A DNA stretch of 64,000 nt from Longitalea arenae. GTDB lineage: Bacteria; Bacteroidota; Bacteroidia; Chitinophagales; Chitinophagaceae. Each line of letters opens with the position of its first letter. The first letter of the stretch is position 1. The notes below the pieces were generated by a model. The model was not told the DNA's origin and ran no database searches. It was given only the letters and a program-made list of their open reading frames with translations. Of the stretch, positions 1 through 8,382 are shown one piece after another. The stretch spans positions 124,001-188,000 of the forward strand of contig NZ_JAFFJX010000001.1 of the NCBI RefSeq assembly GCF_016924755.1, written 5' to 3'. The position numbers were made by a program, and so were the translations under genes.

Positions 1-91
1 AAGAAGAGTTTGCTGCTTTTTTCTTTGCTACTGAATTGTCTTTCTGAACTTTTGCCGTTTTTGACGGTATTTTTTTAGATGTGGTTGACAT
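1..91 (-). CDS. N-terminus of a Lys-rich protein, truncated by window edge (possibly RecQ helicase)
   Basis: An open frame begins at an ATG (positions 91-89, minus strand) and stays open for 30 codons to the left edge. The visible peptide is rich in Lys, Ser and Ala (starts MSTTSKKIPSKTAKV), like a disordered basic leader ahead of a folded domain. No domain is visible, so the function cannot be read. It is divergent from kdsD, and in many Bacteroidota recQ is next to kdsD; on that gene-order argument alone I suggest RecQ. An A/C-rich stretch ending in CTTTG lies just before the ATG. Reality of the coding frame is moderately likely; the RecQ identity is weak. Confidence 0.45.
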   Translation of the reverse strand, partial: MSTTSKKIPSKTAKVQKDNSVAKKKAANSS

Positions 92-544
92 TGCTCAAAG
101 TGTTTCCTTCGCACAGATTGTTTCAGAATTTAATTACCTGCCTGCTTATTGCCGTGTTGAAACAGCAATAATGGTTAAAGTTGCCCTTTAGCAAATCGTC
201 AGTTGAATGGGTTTAAATCAGGCCATTAGGATAAAGATGTAACAGGCATCTTGTAAAGGGATGCGAATTTAATTCATTTTTGTTGTTATGCCAACCTTTT
301 AATGCCCAATTCATCATATTTAAAAACCTGTTTAAGTGTTATACAGCCTGCATTTTGGCCGGTGCTTATAGTAAACCAGGGCAACACATAAACTGCCTGA
401 CTGAATAAACGTAAAATTGTTAATGTTTGTATAAGCTTCTGATAAATAATGTCTCTTGCGTTAGTGATCAGCGGATCGAAAGTTGATGGTAAGCCTTTCT
501 TAACTATTTTAACAAACGTATGTTACTTGAAAAGGCATAAAGCT
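92..544. other. Intergenic gap between divergent genes, no gene recognised
   Basis: About 450 bases with no convincing open frame on either strand. The left end should hold the promoter of the minus-strand gene that starts at 91, and the right end holds the kdsD promoter. I see no strong hairpin, repeat or RNA gene. Confidence 0.5.
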
Positions 545-574
545 TTGTGTAATTAACATTTTCAAGTAGGTTTG
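545..574 (+). promoter_or_regulatory. Predicted sigma-ABfr promoter of kdsD
   Basis: TTG at 545-547 and TAGGTTTG at 567-574 (exact TAnnTTTG) are separated by 19 bases, the expected Bacteroidota -33/-7 spacing. The ATG of kdsD follows 9 bases after the box, so the leader would be only a few nucleotides. The TTG at 572 that extends the reading frame upstream is part of this box, so it is not a likely start codon. Confidence 0.6.
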
Positions 575-583
575 CGCCTTAAT

Positions 584-1561
584 ATGTCTACAGTGTCTGC
601 CATTGATATTAAATCTGTTGCGCTTCGAACCATAGGGTTGGAAGCGGAGGCGATTGCATCGTTGCAAACCATGGTGAACGACGATTTCGAGAAGGCTGTG
701 AAAGCTATCTATGAAACTAAGGGGCGATTGGTGATCAGTGGCATTGGAAAGAGCGCTTTGATTGCGCAGAAGCTGGTAGCTACATTAAACTCCACCGGTA
801 CACCAGCTGTTTTTCTACATGCAGCCGATGCCATCCATGGCGACCTGGGTATGATCCAGCAGGAAGACGTTGTAATGATCATCAGCAAAAGTGGCGAAAG
901 CCCTGAAATAAAAGTTTTGGTGCCGCTGGTCAGGAATTTCGGGAATATTCTGATCGGTATGGTAGGTAATACCGCATCCTTTCTGGCACGCCAGTCGGGC
1001 ATCGTATTAAACACCACCGTGTCGCAGGAGGCTTGTCCAAACAACCTGGCCCCTACATCCAGCACGACGGCTCAATTGGTAATGGGCGATGCCATTGCGG
1101 TGTCCCTGATGGAATTGAAAGGCTTTACTTCTGAAGATTTTGCCCGCTTCCATCCCGGTGGCACGCTTGGTAAAAAATTGTACCTGCATGTTTCCGACCT
1201 TTATGTAAACAACGAAAAACCCCATGTGGCAGCTTCGGCCTCTTTGAAAGAGGTGATTGTCGAGATCTCAAAAAAGCGACTGGGCACAACAGCCGTAACT
1301 GATGATAACAATCGCCTGCTGGGCATCATTACCGACGGTGACCTGCGGCGTATGCTCGAAAAGAACATCCCGCTGGACAGTGTAACTGCCAAAGAAATAA
1401 TGACGCTTAATCCGAAAACGATCACCGCCGATGCGCTGGCTGTAGAAGCACTTGATCGTTTGCGCAAGTTTGATATTAACCAGCTGGTGGTTGTTACCGG
1501 CGATGGAGCATACCTCGGGTTTATCCATTTGCATGACCTGATCAGGGAAGGGCTCATTTAG
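584..1561 (+). CDS. kdsD: Arabinose-5-phosphate isomerase, KpsF/GutQ family
   Basis: Interconverts ribulose 5-phosphate and arabinose 5-phosphate, the first step towards KDO for lipopolysaccharide, in the cytoplasm. The 325-residue protein has an N-terminal SIS sugar-phosphate isomerase domain (about 35-170; SGIGKSALIAQK, the acidic HGDLGM stretch and ISKSGESPE) followed by two CBS domains (about 205-325; ITDGDLRR in the first). Length and order match the KdsD/KpsF family. ATG 584 is chosen over an in-frame TTG at 572, because that TTG lies inside a -7 promoter box. It is followed by a GDP-mannose pathway gene, so surface polysaccharide precursor supply is the likely shared theme. GutQ-type paralogues cannot be separated by sequence alone. 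Confidence 0.93.
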   Translation: MSTVSAIDIKSVALRTIGLEAEAIASLQTMVNDDFEKAVKAIYETKGRLVISGIGKSALIAQKLVATLNSTGTPAVFLHAADAIHGDLGMIQQEDVVMIISKSGESPEIKVLVPLVRNFGNILIGMVGNTASFLARQSGIVLNTTVSQEACPNNLAPTSSTTAQLVMGDAIAVSLMELKGFTSEDFARFHPGGTLGKKLYLHVSDLYVNNEKPHVAASASLKEVIVEISKKRLGTTAVTDDNNRLLGIITDGDLRRMLEKNIPLDSVTAKEIMTLNPKTITADALAVEALDRLRKFDINQLVVVTGDGAYLGFIHLHDLIREGLI

Positions 1562-1688
1562 AATAGTAATTTAGCCAGATTGTAACTTTATCGATAATAT
1601 TGTCAATCTTTCGTTATCGAAAGCGTTGGTCACATCAAGCATTAAACGAACATCACTCCTGGCTTAGCCGAAGGATAATTTTTAGAAA

Positions 1689-2771
1689 ATGAACAAACAT
1701 ACTTACGTAGCTATTATGGCGGGTGGAATAGGCAGTCGTTTCTGGCCTATGAGCCGTACAAATTACCCAAAACAGTTCCTGGATATACTGAATACCGGTA
1801 AAACACTGATCCAGGCTACGTATGACCGGTTTGCTGCCTTTATTCCGGCTGAAAATATTTATGTAGTTACCTCCAATGAGTATATTAACATTGTAAAAAA
1901 GCAATTGCCCCAATTGCCATTACAAAATATCCTGGGCGAGCCTTCCCGCAAGAATACAGCGCCCTGTATTGCTTATATCTCCTATAAACTGCATGAGCTC
2001 GATCCGCAGGCCTCACTTATTATAGCCCCGTCTGATCACCTGATCCTTGATCCGGTGGCCTTTAATAAGGTTTGTTTTGAAGCGCTGGGTTTTGTGGGCG
2101 AACATAACGCGCTGGTAACCCTGGGTATAAAGCCAACTTATCCCAATACAGGTTATGGCTACATTCAGTATGAACAACAGGCCGTAAGCGACAATGTTTA
2201 TAAAGTAAAGACCTTCACGGAAAAGCCTAACCTGGAACTGGCAAAGACCTTTATTGCCAGCGGTGAGTTTCTCTGGAATGCCGGCATATTCGTATGGCAG
2301 GTAAAAAACATTATCGCTGCCTTTGAAAAATACCTGCCTGAAATGTACGATGTGTTTGAAGCGGAAAGAGCCTCTTTCAATACCACCGAAGAAATTCCGG
2401 CATTACAACGCGTGTACCCCCTTTGCACGAATATTTCGATCGATTTTGGCATCATGGAAAAGGCCGACAACGTATATGTTATTCCCTCCTCCTTTGGCTG
2501 GAGCGACCTGGGAAGCTGGAACAGCGCCTGGGAAAACCTCGGCAAAGACGAAATGAACAATGCTTTGGGTGGCGGGAATGTTATTGTCTTTGATACGCAG
2601 GGCTGTATGATCCATACGCCGGAAAACAAGCTCGTATTGTTGCAGGGAATGGAAGATTTCATTGTCGTAGATACGAATGATGTGCTGCTGATCTGCAAAA
2701 GAGAAAAAGAACAGGACATTAAAGAGTATGTTTCCGAGGTGAAAAGGAATAAGGGAGATAAGTTTCTTTAA
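1689..2771 (+). CDS. manC: Mannose-1-phosphate guanylyltransferase
   Basis: Makes GDP-mannose from mannose 1-phosphate and GTP for fucose- and mannose-containing glycans and O-antigen. The 360-residue protein shows the nucleotidyltransferase signature AGGIGSRFWPMSR near residue 11, GEPSRKNTAPC near 82, PSDHLI in the nucleotide-sugar core and the FTEKP motif near 178. It is a single-domain enzyme without the C-terminal cupin (phosphomannose isomerase) half of bifunctional ManC proteins. It lies 127 bases after kdsD on the same strand; the gap holds a small hairpin (CTTTCG/CGAAAG, 1608-1623) and no clear -7 box, so cotranscription is possible. Confidence 0.92.
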   Translation: MNKHTYVAIMAGGIGSRFWPMSRTNYPKQFLDILNTGKTLIQATYDRFAAFIPAENIYVVTSNEYINIVKKQLPQLPLQNILGEPSRKNTAPCIAYISYKLHELDPQASLIIAPSDHLILDPVAFNKVCFEALGFVGEHNALVTLGIKPTYPNTGYGYIQYEQQAVSDNVYKVKTFTEKPNLELAKTFIASGEFLWNAGIFVWQVKNIIAAFEKYLPEMYDVFEAERASFNTTEEIPALQRVYPLCTNISIDFGIMEKADNVYVIPSSFGWSDLGSWNSAWENLGKDEMNNALGGGNVIVFDTQGCMIHTPENKLVLLQGMEDFIVVDTNDVLLICKREKEQDIKEYVSEVKRNKGDKFL

Positions 2772-2782
2772 TAATAATGTGC

Positions 2783-2827
2783 TAATTTGAAATTGAAAAT
2801 GCAGCGTTTGAATGCATCTTCAAATTA
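2783..2827. repeat. Small inverted repeat at the start of the exonuclease gene
   Basis: TAATTTGAA (2783-2791) is repeated inverted as TTCAAATTA (2819-2827), with a nested ATGCA...TGCAT pair inside. The wording (GTGCTAATTTGAA) resembles the tandem CAAATTAGCACATCAGCACATCAGC stretch at 28588-28612, read on the opposite strand. It ends 2 bases before the preferred ATG of the next gene. Confidence 0.5.
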
Positions 2828-2829
2828 AT

Positions 2830-3546
2830 ATGGTTACACTCAATAATATTCTTTTTCTCGATATTGAAACCGTTCCGCAATACGATTGCTACGATAAAAT
2901 GCCTGCTGAATGGAAGGCGCTGTGGGATCTGAAAGCGGCCTACCTGATCCGCAATAAAGAAGAAGAAACGATAGAAACCATTTACAACCGCGCCGGCATA
3001 TATTCCGAATTTGGTAAAATAGTTTGTATCAGCTGTGGCATTATCCAGGGCTATCATCCTGCTAAAAAGCTGATCATAAAATCTTTTTGTGGCGAAGATG
3101 AGAAAGAAGTGTTGTTGCAGTTTGCCGACATGCTCAAACGCTGGGCTACTGATGCCAATAAATGTTTATGCGCCCACAATGGTAAAGAATTCGACTTCCC
3201 ATTCCTTTGCAGGCGAATGATCATCCATAATATTCCTTTACCCGCCATTCTCAATACGCGTGGTAAAAAGCCCTGGGAAATAAACCACCTCGATACCATG
3301 GATCTGTGGCGTTTCGGGGATTATAAGACATTTACGTCGCTGAACCTGCTTGCCTGTACCCTGGGCATTCCCACACCTAAAGATGATATTGATGGCAGCA
3401 TGGTATGGCAGGTGTACTGGAAAGAAAAGGATCTGGCGCGCATTGTTAACTATTGTCAGAAAGACGTGGTCACGGTAGCCCAGGTTTACCTGCGAATGAC
3501 CGGTGAAGAGCTGATCACTGCCGACAATATCGAGATCAAGCAATAA
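2830..3546 (+). CDS. Predicted 3'-5' exonuclease related to the PolB exonuclease domain
   Basis: A DEDD-type nuclease domain of 238 residues, expected to remove nucleotides from DNA or RNA 3' ends in a two-metal reaction. Motif I is FLDIETVP near residue 9, motif II is CAHNGKEFDFP near 118, and motif III is YCQKD near 212, which matches YxxxD (DEDDy class). Length fits the free-standing PolB-like exonuclease family (DNA_pol_B_exo2), with no polymerase domain. An ATG at 2812 is in frame but lies inside a hairpin; 2830 puts the first catalytic motif at the usual distance. It is followed at 44 bases by an MmcQ/YjbR gene. Physiological substrate unknown. Confidence 0.85.
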   Translation: MVTLNNILFLDIETVPQYDCYDKMPAEWKALWDLKAAYLIRNKEEETIETIYNRAGIYSEFGKIVCISCGIIQGYHPAKKLIIKSFCGEDEKEVLLQFADMLKRWATDANKCLCAHNGKEFDFPFLCRRMIIHNIPLPAILNTRGKKPWEINHLDTMDLWRFGDYKTFTSLNLLACTLGIPTPKDDIDGSMVWQVYWKEKDLARIVNYCQKDVVTVAQVYLRMTGEELITADNIEIKQ

Positions 3547-3590
3547 TACATTAATAGCGAGCCATTTTTCAACCCATAAAGTGAAGCGGT

Positions 3591-3950
3591 ATGGACATTG
3601 AATCTCTGCGCGAATACTGTTTATCAAAACCCGCTGTTGAAGAAACTTTTCCCTTCGGACCAGATACCCTGGTATATAAAGTGGGTGGTAAGATCTTTCT
3701 CATATGCAGCCTGGATTCAGACACATTACAGTTTAACGTTAAATGTGATCCTGAAAAAGCAATAGAATTGCGCGAGCGGTACGACTGCGTTCAACCGGGC
3801 TATCATATGAATAAAAAGCATTGGAATACAATTGTGGTTGATGGAAGCGTATCCAATGCGCTGCTTAAGGAATGGATCGATGATTCTTTCGATCTTATTG
3901 TCGGCAGCCTGCCGGCCAAAGCCCGTGAGCAGGTTAAGGGAAAGCAATAA
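3591..3950 (+). CDS. MmcQ/YjbR family protein
   Basis: A 119-residue single-domain protein of the MmcQ/YjbR (CyaY-like fold) family. Typical features are an N-terminal LREYCLSKPAVEETFPFG stretch, a beta strand with KVGGKIF, then KCDPEKAIELRERY and the MNKKHWNTI segment. The family is called DNA-binding by analogy to structure, but no defined role is established. Gene spacing (44 bases after the exonuclease and 27 bases before the aminotransferase, all on the plus strand) suggests a loose operon. Confidence 0.88.
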   Translation: MDIESLREYCLSKPAVEETFPFGPDTLVYKVGGKIFLICSLDSDTLQFNVKCDPEKAIELRERYDCVQPGYHMNKKHWNTIVVDGSVSNALLKEWIDDSFDLIVGSLPAKAREQVKGKQ

Positions 3951-3977
3951 TTTTTGCCACCAGTTTAAATTTTCACA

Positions 3978-5129
3978 TTGAGCCATCTTCAAATAAGATC
4001 CAAGTTACCTGCAGTAGGAACTACCATTTTTACCGTCATGAGCGGTTTGGCCACCGAATATAAAGCCGTAAACCTGGGCCAGGGATTTCCCGATTTTCCC
4101 ATGAGCGCTGAATTGACCGCCCTGGTAAGCGAGGCCATGAGCAATGGATATAACCAATATTCGCCCATGCCCGGCTGGATGCCGTTGCGGGAGGCCATTG
4201 CTGAAAAAATTGATTTTTTATACAATAGCTCCATTAATCCTGATACCGAAATAACTGTTACACCGGGCGGAACCTATGCCCTTTATACAGCACTTACTAC
4301 CGTTTTACAAGCCGGCGATGAGGTCATTGTTTTTGAGCCTGGTTATGATAGTTATATTCCTAATATCATTGTGAACGGTGCTATTCCGGTTCGCATCGAT
4401 CTGCAATTTCCGGAGTATAAGATCAACTGGGAAAAGGTGCGTCAGCAGATCACCCCTAAAACGAGGATGATCCTGTTGAACTCACCGCACAATCCAACAG
4501 GGGCTGTGCTGCGGGAAGAAGACATTCAGCAGTTGCGCAAGCTGGTGCAGAATACAAATATTATTATTGTTTCTGATGAGGTATATGAGCATATCGTTTT
4601 TGATAATGTAAAACACCAGTCCATTTTGAGATATCCTGATCTGGCCCAACGCAGTTTTGTATGCTTTTCATTCGGAAAACTGTACCATTGCACCGGCTGG
4701 AAACTGGGATATTGCATTGCCCCGGAGCCTTTCACCAGTGAATTCCGCAAAGTACACCAGTTCAATTGCTTTAGCTGCCATACCCCTTCCCAGGTTGCAC
4801 TCGCCACCTTTCTCGGGAATAAAGACGCTTATTTATCACTTGGCTCCTTTTTTCAGCAAAAGCGCGACTATTTTCTGCAACTGATGAAAAACACGCGGTT
4901 CACCATGCTGGATAGTAAGGGCAGTTACTTTATCTGCGCTCAGTATGACCGTATCAGCGATGAAAGTGATAAGGAATTTGCCATCCGCATTACAAAAGAG
5001 TTCGGGGTCGCAGTTATACCGGTTTCTGCCTTTTACCAGGATGGGACCGATAACAAGGTGGTTCGCTTTTGTTTTGGCAAAAAAGAAGAAACCCTAGAAA
5101 TGGCCGCGGAACGGTTAAGCCGTATATAA
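3978..5129 (+). CDS. Class I/II PLP aminotransferase (methionine/kynurenine-type)
   Basis: A fold-type I, PLP-dependent aminotransferase of 383 residues. It contains NLGQGFPDFP near residue 32, the TPGGTYALYTAL cofactor-phosphate region, NSPHNPTG near 172, SDEVYE near 200 and the Schiff-base lysine at about residue 234 in SFGKLYHCTGWKLGY. This pattern matches the YbdL methionine aminotransferase / kynurenine aminotransferase group, which transfers amino groups from methionine or aromatic amino acids to 2-oxoacids. The start is TTG 3978: it gives the family N-terminus (LQIRSKLPAVGTTIF), and the next in-frame ATG (4038) would cut into it. Exact substrate cannot be read from sequence. Confidence 0.88.
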   Translation: MSHLQIRSKLPAVGTTIFTVMSGLATEYKAVNLGQGFPDFPMSAELTALVSEAMSNGYNQYSPMPGWMPLREAIAEKIDFLYNSSINPDTEITVTPGGTYALYTALTTVLQAGDEVIVFEPGYDSYIPNIIVNGAIPVRIDLQFPEYKINWEKVRQQITPKTRMILLNSPHNPTGAVLREEDIQQLRKLVQNTNIIIVSDEVYEHIVFDNVKHQSILRYPDLAQRSFVCFSFGKLYHCTGWKLGYCIAPEPFTSEFRKVHQFNCFSCHTPSQVALATFLGNKDAYLSLGSFFQQKRDYFLQLMKNTRFTMLDSKGSYFICAQYDRISDESDKEFAIRITKEFGVAVIPVSAFYQDGTDNKVVRFCFGKKEETLEMAAERLSRI

Positions 5130-5181
5130 ATTCCCCCTCAATTTTGCACGCATGTAGCCGTCTGTTTTTTATATTAGCTAT

Positions 5182-5673
5182 ATGATCTCGCTGATACCAA
5201 TGCTGCAGGAACATGCCAGTCAGGTACTGGAAATATATGGCTATGGCATTGCTTCCGGAATGGCTACCTTCGAAACAGCGGTGCCCGACTGGAACGGCTT
5301 TGACAAAAAATACCTGCCGCACTCGAGATTGGTGGCCGTTATTGATCATGAAGTGGCAGGCTGGGCTGCCCTGGCGCCCGTTTCAACCAGGTCTTGTTAC
5401 AGCGGCGTGGCAGAAGTAAGTGTGTATGTTCATCAGCAGCACCAGCGAAAAGGGATCGGCAGAACCTTACTGGTTGAACTGATCAATGCCAGCGAACGCA
5501 ATGGCATATGGTCTTTATTAAGTGTGATCCATGAAGAGAACCGGGCGAGTATTCATCTGCATGAACAGTGTGGTTTCCGCTATATAGGATATCGCGAGCG
5601 CATTGCACAACTGCATGGCGTTTGGCGATCGACCGTTATGCTCGAAAAACGAAGTAAACTGGTAGGACTATAA
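5182..5673 (+). CDS. GNAT family N-acetyltransferase, phosphinothricin acetyltransferase-like
   Basis: A single GNAT domain of 163 residues, using acetyl-CoA to acetylate a small amine. The N-terminal half carries the phosphinothricin/methionine-sulfoximine acetyltransferase pattern (YGIASGMATFETAVP near 17), then GWAALAP and the acetyl-CoA site QRKGIGRTLL near residue 90, then LHEQCGFRYIGYRE. Family members often acetylate methionine sulfone or sulfoximine, or other amino-acid analogues. It follows the aminotransferase by 52 bases on the same strand. The natural substrate is unknown. Confidence 0.88.
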   Translation: MISLIPMLQEHASQVLEIYGYGIASGMATFETAVPDWNGFDKKYLPHSRLVAVIDHEVAGWAALAPVSTRSCYSGVAEVSVYVHQQHQRKGIGRTLLVELINASERNGIWSLLSVIHEENRASIHLHEQCGFRYIGYRERIAQLHGVWRSTVMLEKRSKLVGL

Positions 5674-6000
5674 CAAGGCTCAAATTAAAATCGGCTTAAA
5701 GGAAAAATATATTAGCCTTTCGCTCATTACATCTCCTTTCAATCTGACACTATCTGGTAACCATTGCAATTGCCTTTTAAGGTTTTCATAACAAACCTTT
5801 TATACAGTATGGCGTCATATATATGTGTATGATAGCTGATAGCCTGGAATTGTTATTTGGTCGTTAACGGAGTCGTTGGTTCAAACGCAGCAAGTGAAAT
5901 ACACGTATAAAATCTACTATTCTAGAGAATAATGCCATTTACGATAGCATAAAGTAATTATCAGGACGGTTTATTTTTCATGGATTGGACAAAACAGAAG
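5674..6000. other. Intergenic gap ahead of an orphan terminator; possible small RNA
   Basis: About 330 bases with no convincing open frame on either strand. It lies between the GNAT gene and a strong plus-strand terminator at 6001, which is far from that gene's stop codon. A GGTTCAAAC word near 5878 resembles a tRNA T-loop, but no acceptor, D or anticodon arms can be folded around it. A non-coding RNA ending at the terminator is possible but not shown. Confidence 0.3.
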
Positions 6001-6028
6001 GGGCTTTTTCGCGAGCCCTTTTTTATTT
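5998..6028 (+). terminator. Intrinsic terminator, plus strand
   Basis: GGGCT (6001-6005) pairs with AGCCC (6014-6018) around an 8-base loop; the stem extends by A/G-T pairs and is followed by a T-rich tail (TTTTTTATTTT). The T tract is on the plus strand. The nearest upstream plus-strand gene ends about 325 bases away. Confidence 0.65.
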
Positions 6029-6033
6029 TAAGA

Positions 6034-6078
6034 TCATTTGATCTCAAATCTCGAAATCTCAAAATCGAAAATCTCGAA
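6034..6078. repeat. Reiterated ATCTCGAAA word
   Basis: A run of ATCTCAAA / ATCTCGAAA / ATCGAAA words with a 7-9-base unit, immediately beyond the feoB stop codon. The same words, read on both strands, form the arms of the element at 57479-57569. Confidence 0.55.
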
Positions 6079-6082
6079 ATAA

Positions 6083-8206
6083 TTATTTCAGTAGTTGATA
6101 TGCAATAAAGCTAATGATATAGGCCAGGCCTGTCATATATATCAATTGGATCAGGGGCCACTTCCAGCTACGGGTTTCCCTTTTAACAATAGCGAGTGTG
6201 CTCATACATTGCATGGCAAAAGCATAAAAGATCATGAGGGAAATACCGGTTGCCAGGGTATACACCTTGGTTCCATCGGGCCAAACAGCTGCATGCATTT
6301 TCTCCATCAGCGTGGTCTCATCTGCATCATCGCCCCCTTCAACACTATACAATGTGGCCATAGTGCCTACAAAAACCTCCCGGGCGGCAAAAGATGTGAT
6401 CAGTGCAATCCCAATTTTCCAGTCGTAGCCCAGCGGTTCAATCACCGGCTCTATACTACGGCCCAGGATACCTGCATAGGAGTTTTGTAAAAGCTCAGTA
6501 TTCTTCAGGCGGGTAAGCTCAGCTTCCTGTTCCGGATGTTGTTGTATCTGCTGTGCATAACGCGCTTCCACATTATTCATTTTGTCTTTGGGACCATAAG
6601 TGCTCAATGCCCATAAGATCAAACTGATGACCATGATCACCTTACCGGCATCAAACACAAAGATCTTGGCCTTACTCACCATGGTTACCAGCACGTTCTT
6701 CCAGCGTGGGGCGCGGTAAACGGGCAGCTCCAAAATGAAAAAGCTTTTCTCCTTAATGTTAATAAAGAAACGGGCAATGTATGAAACCAGCATCGACATG
6801 AGGGGGCCCAGCAAATACAATCCCATCATCACCAGCCCCTGCAGGCCCAAAAAGCCCAGGAACATTTTTTTAGGAATTACCAGTCCGATCAAGATGGTAT
6901 AAACCGGCAGGCGGGCGCTGCAGCTCATTAAAGGGGTAACCAGTATGGTAAGTAGTCTTTCCTTTTTATTTTCAATATTGCGGGCGCTCATGATCGCAGG
7001 TACGGCACAGGCGAACCCACTGATCATAGGCATTACACTTTTACCGTTCAATCCTACCTTACGCATCAGCTTATCTGTCAAAAAGCTGATGCGGGCCATG
7101 TAACCGGTATCTTCCAGTATGGTGACCAAACCAAAAAGGATCATGATCTGCGGAATGAATACCAGGATCCCGCCCAATCCGGCCCAGAGACCGTTTATTA
7201 ACAGATCAGAAAACCAGCCGGCCGGTATTACTTTACTCAACCAACCGCTTACTTCCCCAAAGCCCCAGTCGATAATATTCATGGGATATTCTGCCAGCCA
7301 GAACACACTTTGAAATAAAAGGAATAATACAGCCAGTAAAATAAGATAGCCCCAACGCCGGTGCAGGAATACATTATCCAGCTTTTCGGTGAACAGGGTT
7401 TTTTTCAGGGGCGATGGTTCAGAAACCGATTGTTTAAGAATGGCGCCAATCCGTTGATACCGTTGTAAAATTTCTTCTGCCTGCGTTTTCGTATGGTTAA
7501 AGTTGTTAACCTGTTCAATGGATTCTATTTTATCCTGCAGGCCGCTGTTAAGCGAGAACGATTCATGGTTGATGAGGTAATGAATGGCTTTGTAGTCGCT
7601 CAAATGGGGGATCAACTCTTTTACACTGCCAATGGCGGCAGGAGCGAGGGCTTCATTATTGATAAAGTCGCGCACCGGTGCTTTGTAAAGCTCCAGCGCC
7701 GTTTGTTCAATCGCTTTCTTTAAAGCCTGAATTCCCTTGTTCTTACGCGGGTTAATGGGAATTACCGGTACGCCCAGCTCTCTCTCCAGTTCGGCCACAT
7801 CTATCTGAATGTCTTTGTGGCGGGCGATATCCATCATCGTTAAACCCACTACCACCGGAATTTTCAGGTCTATGATCTGGGAAGCAAATAGGAGATTCCG
7901 CTTCAGGTTGCTGGCATCTGCAATTAATACTACCATTTCGGGAGGCACCACATCTTTGTCCTGTTGCATCAAGACACGGTAAGCTACCCACTCATCTTCC
8001 CGACGCGGGTACAAGCTGTACGTACCCGGCAGGTCAATAATAGAGGCGCTTAGGTCATCTGACAATTGACAGGTACCTACTTTTTTGTCTACCGTTACAC
8101 CCGGAAAGTTGCCAACTTTCTGGTTCAGGCCGGTTAAAACATTGAACAGGGAGCTTTTGCCGCTGTTTGGATTTCCTACTAATGCAATATGTATCGTCTT
8201 CACCAT
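6083..8206 (-). CDS. feoB: Ferrous iron transporter B
   Basis: The main Fe(II) uptake permease, in the inner membrane. The 707-residue protein has an N-terminal G-protein domain with the P-loop GNPNSGKSS (about 11), the G3 motif DLPGTYSLYP (about 58), then TMMD in the G4 position. A helical guanine-dissociation-inhibitor-like region follows (about 190-280), then two Gate-type transporter halves with about nine membrane helices, including the conserved ISGFACAVPAIM and SCSARLPVY segments. The G4 reads TMMD where many homologues have NMMD or NMID. No feoA lies on either side. A hairpin (8216-8239) and a -7 box (8253-8260) precede the ATG. Confidence 0.96.
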   Translation of the reverse strand: MVKTIHIALVGNPNSGKSSLFNVLTGLNQKVGNFPGVTVDKKVGTCQLSDDLSASIIDLPGTYSLYPRREDEWVAYRVLMQQDKDVVPPEMVVLIADASNLKRNLLFASQIIDLKIPVVVGLTMMDIARHKDIQIDVAELERELGVPVIPINPRKNKGIQALKKAIEQTALELYKAPVRDFINNEALAPAAIGSVKELIPHLSDYKAIHYLINHESFSLNSGLQDKIESIEQVNNFNHTKTQAEEILQRYQRIGAILKQSVSEPSPLKKTLFTEKLDNVFLHRRWGYLILLAVLFLLFQSVFWLAEYPMNIIDWGFGEVSGWLSKVIPAGWFSDLLINGLWAGLGGILVFIPQIMILFGLVTILEDTGYMARISFLTDKLMRKVGLNGKSVMPMISGFACAVPAIMSARNIENKKERLLTILVTPLMSCSARLPVYTILIGLVIPKKMFLGFLGLQGLVMMGLYLLGPLMSMLVSYIARFFINIKEKSFFILELPVYRAPRWKNVLVTMVSKAKIFVFDAGKVIMVISLILWALSTYGPKDKMNNVEARYAQQIQQHPEQEAELTRLKNTELLQNSYAGILGRSIEPVIEPLGYDWKIGIALITSFAAREVFVGTMATLYSVEGGDDADETTLMEKMHAAVWPDGTKVYTLATGISLMIFYAFAMQCMSTLAIVKRETRSWKWPLIQLIYMTGLAYIISFIAYQLLK

Positions 8207-8215
8207 TACTAAAAT

Positions 8216-8239
8216 ACCCTTTTACCTAAGCAAAAGGGT
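8216..8239 (-). promoter_or_regulatory. Leader hairpin upstream of feoB
   Basis: ACCCTTTT (8216-8223) and AAAAGGGT (8232-8239) form an 8-bp perfect stem with an 8-base loop, ending 9 bases before the feoB ATG. In the predicted mRNA it is in the 5' leader. No Fur-box-like sequence was recognised. It may modulate initiation, or be incidental. Confidence 0.4.
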
Positions 8240-8252
8240 TTGAACAAGAGCG

Positions 8253-8260
8253 CAAATTTA
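8253..8260 (-). promoter_or_regulatory. Predicted -7 box of feoB
   Basis: On the minus strand the box reads TAAATTTG, an exact TAnnTTTG match, about 46 bases before the ATG. No convincing -33 TTG was found at the expected distance. Confidence 0.45.
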
Positions 8261-8382
8261 CCGATTTCACCGGGCCGGCATTTACGATATGAGTAAAATA
8301 TTAAAGCAATAAGGTGAACCACCCATCCGCAACTGACGGATGAACGGCCCACCTTATACACTTTGAGCGGTCTTTTGTTCAA

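Noticed and set aside
5870-5900. GGTTCAAAC resembling a tRNA T-loop
   Set aside because: No acceptor stem, D arm or anticodon arm could be folded around it.
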